31,138 nucleotides of DNA from a bacterium (GTDB taxonomy: Bacteria > Desulfobacterota > JAPLJL01). Location of the stretch: positions 1 to 31,138 of the forward strand of contig JAQTNV010000037.1 in NCBI GenBank assembly GCA_028713675.1. The letters run 5' to 3'. The translations under genes and the position numbers were made by a program. This document shows positions 25,832 to 31,138 of the stretch, piece after piece. Position 1 is the stretch's first letter, and each line of letters begins with the position of its first letter. The notes under the pieces are model-generated. The model made no database searches, had not been told where the DNA came from, and was given only the letters and a program-made list of their open reading frames with translations.

Positions 25832-26530
25832 CTATGGGTTTTTTTGTAAAAATTCTCCGCTCGATCTCAGAACAATGCCGCTTTCTTTATATTTTTTAAT
25901 GAGCTTATCCCGTTTTTCATCCGTCTGGAGAATATGGCCGTCCCAGAGGACACTGTCGGTGATGATGTTCACGGTGTATCCCCTGTTCAAAGCCCCCCGG
26001 GCAGTCGAATAAACACAATATTCGGCATCCAAACCAACGAGATAAAGCTCATTAATCTGATTTTTTATTAAAAAGGACTCCAATTCCGGATTGGCAAACG
26101 CGTCTCCTTTCGGCTTGGGAAAAATATAATTGGAAACCAGGGAGATTCGTTTATCGATCTCCGCTCCCGGTGTTCCTTTTCTGCCAGTACTTTTGGTAAA
26201 AGCCCGGGAGAATATCATCCCCCAAAAGCCGGAGAATTCCTGCTTAATATAAACAACCACAACATTATTTTTGGACGCGCTTTCAATCAGTTTATTTGCG
26301 ACGGTAATCAATTTTTCCGAGTCCGGTAAAGGAAAGGGGGGCTTGGCCGCGGTCCCGGTATAATCCTCCTGAATATCAATCACCAGCAAGGCCTTTTGCG
26401 GGCTGGGGTATTTCCCGATTTTCGCGCCTTTGGTCGGTATTACCGTATATGAGATCGCGCCGGCCAGAAGTCCCAAAAGAAAAAGAATCAGGATAACCAG
26501 CACAATCAACATTTTCTTTATTCCGCCCAT
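25832..26530 (-). CDS. Membrane-anchored isochorismatase-fold cysteine hydrolase
   Basis: The 232-residue protein has one N-terminal transmembrane helix (residues about 7-30) and then an isochorismatase-like domain, presumably outside the membrane. The catalytic triad is present: Asp52 in LLVIDIQED, Lys139 in FPKPKGDAF and Cys172 in LDAEYCVYST. Such enzymes hydrolyse amides or imides (nicotinamidase type) or vinyl ethers; the substrate is not predictable. GGAGGATAT lies directly before the ATG, a strong ribosome site. The membrane anchor is unusual for this mostly cytoplasmic family. Confidence 0.87.
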   Translation of the reverse strand: MGGIKKMLIVLVILILFLLGLLAGAISYTVIPTKGAKIGKYPSPQKALLVIDIQEDYTGTAAKPPFPLPDSEKLITVANKLIESASKNNVVVVYIKQEFSGFWGMIFSRAFTKSTGRKGTPGAEIDKRISLVSNYIFPKPKGDAFANPELESFLIKNQINELYLVGLDAEYCVYSTARGALNRGYTVNIITDSVLWDGHILQTDEKRDKLIKKYKESGIVLRSSGEFLQKNP

Positions 26531-26561
26531 ATATCCTCCATTATTTATTCTGCCGGTTTTC

Positions 26562-27038
26562 TTATCCCCCGTAATAATGCCCCGCGAGATCCCAGGTTGT
26601 CAGTGGGTCCCCTCCCCTGACTCCTTCATTAATTACCTCACCAACAAAAACGGTATGGTCGCCGGTTTCGACCGACTGGACCAGTTTGCATTCCACGAAA
26701 CCGACGCATTCCTTCAGGACCGGGGCGCCGGTTTTGAGTTTTTCATAGGGAACACCTTCGATGGTTTTATCGTCGATCCTTTTCTCGCCCTTGAATAATC
26801 CCATCTGGCCGGATTGGTTTTTATCCAGGACGCAAAGTGAAAACACTCCGCCGTCTCTGATCAGATCATGGGAGCGGCGTTCCTTCTTTACCCCCACGGC
26901 AATGAGCCGGGGCTGGAAAGATACCTGCATGACCCAGGAGGCGATCATCCCGTTAACGCTGTCGCCGGCCCGGCATCCCAGGAAATAAATCCCGTAGGTG
27001 AGGAGACGAAGACCGTTTGTTTCTTTGGAGGTGATCAT
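26562..27038 (-). CDS. Flavin reductase family FMN-binding protein
   Basis: I prefer the ATG at 27038 (158 residues, MITSKETNGLRLLTYGIY). A GTG at 27065 would start inside a heptad repeat. Family landmarks are NGMIASWVMQVSFQPRLIAVGV, HDLIRDGGVFSLCVLD, and a C-terminal HTVFVGEVINEG. Proteins of this type bind FMN and pass electrons from NAD(P)H or from rubredoxin-like partners; in anaerobes many are linked to oxygen detoxification. No rubredoxin is fused or adjacent. Neither start has a clear ribosome site. Confidence 0.85.
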   Translation of the reverse strand: MITSKETNGLRLLTYGIYFLGCRAGDSVNGMIASWVMQVSFQPRLIAVGVKKERRSHDLIRDGGVFSLCVLDKNQSGQMGLFKGEKRIDDKTIEGVPYEKLKTGAPVLKECVGFVECKLVQSVETGDHTVFVGEVINEGVRGGDPLTTWDLAGHYYGG

Positions 27039-27058
27039 TGGTTTTTCGAAACCATTTA

Positions 27059-27138
27059 GGTTCACCGTTCAGGGTTCACGGTTCAGAGTTAAAACCCATG
27101 ATTTTTTAACCTTTAACCGTGAACGTTGAACCTTGAAC
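27059..27138. repeat. Inverted pair of heptad arrays, GGTTCAN and CNTGAAC
   Basis: Five in-register 7-bp units (27059, 27066, 27073, 27080, 27087; consensus GGTTCAC) are followed after 10 bp by five units on the other orientation (27104, 27111, 27118, 27125, 27132; consensus CNTGAAC). The two arms are imperfect reverse complements and would form a long hairpin between two co-directional genes. Confidence 0.75.
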
Positions 27139-27152
27139 CTGAAAACCTGAGC

Positions 27153-27398
27153 CTATTGTTCCTGCTTTATCTTTCGCTTCCAGATCGCTATCGCCCCGTC
27201 TTTTCCGAAAAAGATCTGGACCAGCTCCAGGCCTTTTTTCCCTCTCAGATTCAGGATCTCCTTAAGCTTCTGAAACTGATCCCGATCAACCTCTTCAAGT
27301 TTGCACGCCCCGGTTTCCGAGCAGAAAAAGGCCAGGTTCTGGAATTCCTTGAGCGGATGCCGGGTGATCTCATATTCAATTAATTTTTTGATCTTCAT
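27153..27398 (-). CDS. Small DUF4177-like protein
   Basis: The 81-residue protein starts MKIKKLIEYEITRHP and ends with LNLRGKKGLELVQIF followed by AIAIWKRKI, the pattern of DUF4177 (a small alpha/beta fold with an LNELGxEGWELV-type core). Its function is unknown. AAGGAGTTAATC precedes the ATG. Two Cys (FFCSETGAC) lie in the central variable loop and could bind metal or form a disulfide. It follows the acyl-CoA dehydrogenase genes on the same strand. Confidence 0.72.
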   Translation of the reverse strand: MKIKKLIEYEITRHPLKEFQNLAFFCSETGACKLEEVDRDQFQKLKEILNLRGKKGLELVQIFFGKDGAIAIWKRKIKQEQ

Positions 27399-27423
27399 GA
27401 TTAACTCCTTTCTTTTTAAACAA

Positions 27424-27441
27424 GCAAGGCTGAAGCCTTGC
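27424..27441. repeat. REP-like hairpin GCAAGGC/GCCTTGC
   Basis: A perfect 7-bp stem (27424-27430 with 27435-27441) closes a TGAA loop, 10 bp beyond the acyl-CoA dehydrogenase stop codon. The core GGCTGAAGCC also occurs inverted near 15616. It may terminate or stabilise the transcript. Confidence 0.55.
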
Positions 27442-27450
27442 CCTACCAGA

Positions 27451-28560
27451 TCACTTTTCCCGGCGGATGATCCCCTCCAGGAGTTCCAGGCGCTTCACCG
27501 GAGCGGGTCCGAAAAAGGACTCGATCTGTTTGGCGTCGCGCATCCTTTTCTCCTGGCCGTAGTCTTCGATGTAGCCATAGCCTCCGAGCGCCTGGACCCC
27601 GTCCGAGACGGCCCGGCTGGCCAATTCGGTGGAAAGGATCAGGCCGGTTTCCCCCAGCAGTTCTTCCCGTCCTTCGTCCACGGCCCGGGCCATGGCACCA
27701 AAGATGGTCCTTCCGGACTCCGCGATGACGGCCACGTTGGAAAGCAGCAGTCTGACCATTTCGTGATCGATAATAATCTTGCCGGCCTGGTAACGTTCGC
27801 GGGTGTAGGCTTTGGCTGCCTCGTAGGAACCGGCGGCGACCCCCACGGCCAGGGCCGCGGCGGCCGGGCGGAACCTCGCGGCGAGACCGGGGTATTCAGA
27901 GCCGGCATCGGGACAGAGCAAATTATCGGCCGGAACCTCCAGGCCCGCGGTTTCCAGATCCGCCGCCGGGACGCCCCGGAGACCGAGGCTCAGGACCGGT
28001 GCACTCCTGGATATCCCCGGGTTATTAAGATCAACCAGGAAAAAAGCGATTTTTTCCGTCCCCTTGAGGACAGCGGGAATGACCGCGGCCTCGGCTACCG
28101 GGGCGAGGGCCAGGTATTCCACCTTTCCCTTGAGGACATAGCCATTCCCCTTTTTCTCCGCTTCCATGCCCTTCGGCAGGTCCGAGGGAGAATCATAAAC
28201 CGGAAATGCCAGGAGGTCGGCCGACAGATATTTTTCTTGCAGGGAAGGCTTTCCCCACTTGAGGATCGCCCCCTGCCCCAGGGCGTTGATCAGGAGAATC
28301 GCGGCGACGCTGGCGTCCGCCTCGGCCAGGAAGAAAAGAATCTCGCTGAAAACCTCCATCCCCTGGCAGGTACCGCCCCGTTCTTCGGGCAGGAGGACCT
28401 GCGAAAGCCCCACCTCCCGGGCCGCCCGGACCACCCCGGCGTTGAATTCCGCGTAGGGATACCGGTCAAAATCGAGAGCCCGGGTTTTCAGTTCTTTCTG
28501 GGCGAACCTCTGCGCGGTTTCCCGGAAAGCGGCGAGACAGGCTTGGTCTGCGGTGCCCAT
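27451..28560 (-). CDS. Acyl-CoA dehydrogenase family protein, apparent loss of the catalytic Glu
   Basis: ATG at 28560 follows AGGGGGTGA; a GTG two codons upstream is less likely. The 369-residue length is normal. The C-terminal signature GGYGYIEDYGQEKRMRDAKQI is clear, but the segment that should carry the catalytic base (YEGT in medium-chain enzymes) reads SFFGPAP near residue 348. The alternative base in isovaleryl-CoA-type enzymes, a Glu at the start of helix G, also appears absent (AARFRPAAAAL). The flavin loop TRERYQAGK is altered but recognisable. The protein may be a non-catalytic subunit of a mixed dehydrogenase with the neighbouring gene, or use another residue. It sits 115 bp downstream of that gene on the same strand. 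Confidence 0.88.
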   Translation of the reverse strand: MGTADQACLAAFRETAQRFAQKELKTRALDFDRYPYAEFNAGVVRAAREVGLSQVLLPEERGGTCQGMEVFSEILFFLAEADASVAAILLINALGQGAILKWGKPSLQEKYLSADLLAFPVYDSPSDLPKGMEAEKKGNGYVLKGKVEYLALAPVAEAAVIPAVLKGTEKIAFFLVDLNNPGISRSAPVLSLGLRGVPAADLETAGLEVPADNLLCPDAGSEYPGLAARFRPAAAALAVGVAAGSYEAAKAYTRERYQAGKIIIDHEMVRLLLSNVAVIAESGRTIFGAMARAVDEGREELLGETGLILSTELASRAVSDGVQALGGYGYIEDYGQEKRMRDAKQIESFFGPAPVKRLELLEGIIRREK

Positions 28561-28675
28561 AATCACCCCCTTACTGATTATTTAGACGCGGATTACACGG
28601 ATTAGCACAGATCATAAATTATTTGTTGTAATGAAAATCCATAAAATCCATGAATATCCGTGTCTAATACTTAAA

Positions 28676-30166
28676 TTAGAATACTTCCACCCCGGGAATA
28701 TGCCGGGCGAGATAATGCGTAAAAATATTCAGGCGATTCAGCTGATTGGTGCCTTCGAATATCTGGAGGAGCTTGGCGTCGCGGAAGATCTTCTCCACCC
28801 CCTGGTCGTGGCGGAGCCCGGCCTGCCCGAGAAATTCCGTCGCGAGCTGGCAGTTTTCCATCGCCATGTCCGAGCCCACCACCTTGGCCAGGGAGGACAT
28901 CTGCTGAACCCGCGCGTCCTGATCCTCCGAGATAGAGGACCTGACGTAATCCATAATTTGGCCGTGCATCCAACGCGAGCCCAGGAATTTCCGGTACCAG
29001 TTTTGCCGAAAAAGCCAGTAGAGAATAGCGGAATCATTCATCCACGAAGGAAATCCTATCACCAGGGGGATTCTCTCGAACCCCCGCATCAGCACGAACT
29101 GCGAATTGAGATAGGCCCCGCGGGCCATCATCACGTTGATGTGCATGTTGGTAAGAAACGCCTGGGCCCACTGCTGGTGAATCAAAGTCCGGCCCTTGTA
29201 CTTGATCCGCTTGGCCAAGTAAAGCGCCCGGTCAAATGCTCCCCGGGCCGTGCCGGTGGACCAGGCCCCGACCGCGGTCCGGGTGATCCCGAGGACCCCG
29301 TGCAGGACCAGCTTGAACTGCTGCTTGAATTTTTCCTCCGGGAACTGTTCCTGGGCGAGCAGGATGTTCTCCTCCGGGACCAGGCAGTTGTCGAAGATCA
29401 GCTCGCTCGCGGAGCCGGCCCGCTGTCCCATCTTTCTTTCCATCCGGCCGAGCGAAAACCCCGGGGTGCCGTTCGAAACCAGGAAACACCCCATGGTATT
29501 TTCAGCGTTCTTCTGGTCGAAGGGCATGATCACGATATGATCCGTGGCCATGTGGCCGGTGCTGATGAAGACCTTGCGGCCGTTCAGTACCGCCCCGCCG
29601 GAGGCGTGTTTGGCCTGGCACATGAGCCGGGCCTTGGGATAAAGCTCGACCTCCTCCACGTCCGTTCCGGCGGTGGGTTCGGTGATGGCGCAGTCGATCA
29701 CGTAGGGTTTTTCGTCGTTCTGATGCTCCGCGATCCGGTCCGCCACCCGCCGGAGAACCCCCAGGTTAAGACTCATGAACACGGCCGCGAGGCCCAGGCC
29801 GTGCCCCCCCATCATCCCGCAGAAGGCGCAATCGACCGAGGCCTGCTCCTCCAGGTTGACCATCATGGAGATGCCGAGAGAGTTCCCCTTTCCCCCCATG
29901 AATCCGGGGATATACTGGACCAGGCGTCCGTGCCGGCCGGCCAGCCGGAGCATTTCCCAGCTGATGTGATCGGGGTTCTGCGCGTGCTGAAGGTCCTCGG
30001 AAAGCACCAGGGGGGCCAGGTGCTCGCGGACGAAATGCCGCTCATCTTCCCAGGACTTCCGGACCCTCTCTACAATCGTGGGCTCGTACTTGGCGAGGGC
30101 CGCGAGACTGGGGAAGTTGTCGTCAAAATCGAAACGCTCGTCCTGGTCGAAATTAAGCTGGCTCAT
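28676..30166 (-). CDS. Acyl-CoA dehydrogenase, long form with catalytic Glu
   Basis: This 496-residue member is about 110 residues longer than the usual 380, with an N-terminal extension (about 60 residues, rich in Asp and Phe) and inserts in the C-terminal helical domain (near residues 340-400, including WMNDSAILYWLFRQNW). FAD and substrate motifs include CAITEPTAGTDVEEV and KVFISTGHMATDHIVI. The catalytic loop IFEGTNQLNR (near residue 467) keeps Glu. It oxidises acyl-CoA to enoyl-CoA, passing electrons to electron-transfer flavoprotein. AAGAGGAGG precedes the ATG. The thiolase upstream suggests a fatty- or carboxylic-acid degradation operon. Confidence 0.9.
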   Translation of the reverse strand: MSQLNFDQDERFDFDDNFPSLAALAKYEPTIVERVRKSWEDERHFVREHLAPLVLSEDLQHAQNPDHISWEMLRLAGRHGRLVQYIPGFMGGKGNSLGISMMVNLEEQASVDCAFCGMMGGHGLGLAAVFMSLNLGVLRRVADRIAEHQNDEKPYVIDCAITEPTAGTDVEEVELYPKARLMCQAKHASGGAVLNGRKVFISTGHMATDHIVIMPFDQKNAENTMGCFLVSNGTPGFSLGRMERKMGQRAGSASELIFDNCLVPEENILLAQEQFPEEKFKQQFKLVLHGVLGITRTAVGAWSTGTARGAFDRALYLAKRIKYKGRTLIHQQWAQAFLTNMHINVMMARGAYLNSQFVLMRGFERIPLVIGFPSWMNDSAILYWLFRQNWYRKFLGSRWMHGQIMDYVRSSISEDQDARVQQMSSLAKVVGSDMAMENCQLATEFLGQAGLRHDQGVEKIFRDAKLLQIFEGTNQLNRLNIFTHYLARHIPGVEVF

Positions 30167-30191
30167 GATTTGAACCTCCTCTTAAACCCGT

Positions 30192-30219
30192 ATACGGCAG
30201 ACGGTAGACAGTAGACGGG
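30192..30219. repeat. Heptad-phased array, consensus AGACGGT (left arm)
   Basis: Four in-register units start at 30192, 30199, 30206 and 30213. They are the reverse complement of the ACCGTCT units at 30316-30350, and 96 bp of AT-rich DNA separates the arms. Confidence 0.7.
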
Positions 30220-30315
30220 GAAAAGCAGGAATAAATTCCTGATATTTGATTATTCGAAATCCTGCTTTCCAAATAAATTCTCGTATAGTTAATGATTTTC
30301 TTTTATATTTCCTTT

Positions 30316-30350
30316 CCGGTATGCCGTATACCGTCTACCGTCTACGATTT
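30316..30350. repeat. Heptad-phased array, consensus ACCGTCT (right arm)
   Basis: Five in-register units start at 30316, 30323, 30330, 30337 and 30344, with two identical ACCGTCT units at 30330 and 30337. The array lies just past the thiolase stop codon. Confidence 0.7.
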
Positions 30351-30364
30351 ATAGATCACGCTAC

Positions 30365-31138
30365 CTACAATTTCTCCAGGATATGGATGCACATCGCGGC
30401 TTCCTCGTTACCGATGACGCCGCCGCCGTTCTCGGCCAGGGCGATCCGGGCCCCCGCCACCTGCCTTTTCCCGGCCTCCCCGCGCAATTGGGTGGTCAGC
30501 TCATGGATCTGCGCGATTCCGGAAGCGCCGATGGGATGACCGCGGGACAAAAGACCCCCGGAAGGGTTGACCGGGATTTTGCCTCCAATCTTGGTCTCTC
30601 CCCGCTCGGCGTTTACCCCGCCCTCCCCCCTGGGGAAAAAGCCCAGGTTCTCGGTCTGGGCGAGCTCCCCGAAAGCGGTAGCGTCGTGGACCTCGCAGAC
30701 CTGGATATCCTTCGGCCCGAGGCCGGCCCGCTCATAGGCGATTTTCGAGGCCCGGACGGAGATATCGATATCGTCCCACTCCCGCTCCCGCCCGGAGGCC
30801 AGGACCGAAGCCCGAATTTTGATGGCCCGGGAGGAAACCCCGAGCCGCTTGACCACTTCCTCGGAAACCAGGATGGCCGCGGCCGCCCCGTCCCCGATCG
30901 GGGCACACATGCTCCGGGTCAGCGGGTAGGAAACCAGCCGGTCTTTGAGAACATCCTCGATGGAAATGTCGAAGTTATACTGGGCATTCGGGTTCATGGT
31001 GGAATGCCAGTGATTCTTGGAGGCGACCGCGGCGATCTGCCGCTGGGTGGTCCCGAAGGTTTTCATGTGCCGGCGGGCCGCGTAGGCGTAAACATCCATG
31101 AATGGAGAACGATCCCCTTTCATCCCCACCCGGACCAC
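30365..31138 (-). CDS. Thiolase-family acyltransferase, N-terminal part beyond the window
   Basis: About 257 C-terminal residues are visible and the frame stays open to the right edge; the GTG at the edge is not a credible start. Motifs are EVHDATAFGE, NPSGGLLSRGHPIGASG and ENGGGVIG, with a final CIHIL. The pattern is that of SCP2-type, lipid-transfer-like thiolases common in beta-oxidation and ketogenesis of anaerobes. The nucleophilic Cys should lie in the missing N-terminal half, so activity cannot be judged. It lies upstream of the acyl-CoA dehydrogenases in the direction of transcription, 198 bp away across a heptad-repeat gap. Confidence 0.88.
   Translation of the reverse strand: MVRVGMKGDRSPFMDVYAYAARRHMKTFGTTQRQIAAVASKNHWHSTMNPNAQYNFDISIEDVLKDRLVSYPLTRSMCAPIGDGAAAAILVSEEVVKRLGVSSRAIKIRASVLASGREREWDDIDISVRASKIAYERAGLGPKDIQVCEVHDATAFGELAQTENLGFFPRGEGGVNAERGETKIGGKIPVNPSGGLLSRGHPIGASGIAQIHELTTQLRGEAGKRQVAGARIALAENGGGVIGNEEAAMCIHILEKL

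Noticed and set aside
27059-27138. Possible CRISPR-like repeat array
   Set aside because: Units are 7 bp and contiguous, with no spacers and no cas genes nearby.
27301-28605. A 434-codon plus-strand frame over the shorter acyl-CoA dehydrogenase
   Set aside because: Crosses two real genes and a repeat; translation shows no recognisable domain.
28631-30214. A 527-codon plus-strand frame over the long acyl-CoA dehydrogenase
   Set aside because: His/Pro/Gly-rich translation with no motif; the opposite strand has a ribosome site and full enzyme signatures.

Overview
This is a GC-rich bacterial chromosome segment with densely packed genes on both strands. The gene content suggests an anaerobe of the former Deltaproteobacteria (Desulfobacterota): a Cys-rich 4Fe-4S protein, DUF3795, paired acyl-CoA dehydrogenases with a thiolase, a COG1067-type Lon protease, and many intergenic palindromic repeats. 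That placement is inferred from gene types and repeat style; there is no rRNA or other marker here to prove it. I see no rRNA, tRNA, CRISPR array, transposase or prophage gene.

Layout. The left edge (1-2705, +) holds the C-terminal part of a DnaE/ImuC-type DNA polymerase III alpha subunit with a dispersed repeat read through in frame. A minus-strand block (2793-8662) follows: ferredoxin-like protein, calcineurin-like phosphoesterase lipoprotein, MBL-fold hydrolase overlapping a MauE/DoxX-like membrane protein, a membrane-anchored rhodanese-like protein lacking the catalytic Cys, and a membrane diguanylate cyclase. Next come plus-strand biosynthesis genes (8740-15585): DAHP synthase, a LysE exporter, carA and carB, and a DUF3795 protein. 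A minus-strand operon (15735-19217) encodes a TPR/periplasmic-binding lipoprotein, an ArsA/Get3-like ATPase and a small basic-tailed protein. Divergent from it are a small orphan gene overlapping hisG, then a Lon-like protease and a DinG-type helicase. The right end (25318-31138) is minus strand: a thiolase cut by the edge, two acyl-CoA dehydrogenases, a DUF4177-like protein, a flavin reductase, a membrane-anchored isochorismatase-fold hydrolase and a Cdd1-family protein.

The strongest signal is the carAB pair. The small subunit is full length, but all three glutaminase catalytic residues are replaced (Cys to Gly, His to Phe, Glu to Thr), several glutamine-binding residues are changed, and the ammonia-tunnel loop is lost. 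CarB carries unusual substitutions in the glycine-rich loop of its first ATP-grasp domain. The simplest reading is an ammonia-dependent bacterial carbamoyl-phosphate synthase with a structural-only CarA. Pseudo-active sites also appear in the rhodanese and probably in one of the two acyl-CoA dehydrogenases.

The second theme is the non-coding DNA. At least seven gaps carry short arrays with a strict 7-bp period; each array has its own consensus, and two pairs are arranged as inverted repeats. A two-hairpin REP/BIME-like element occurs twice. A third family, pyrimidine-rich on one strand, occurs twice in the 22960-23348 gap and once inside the polymerase gene.
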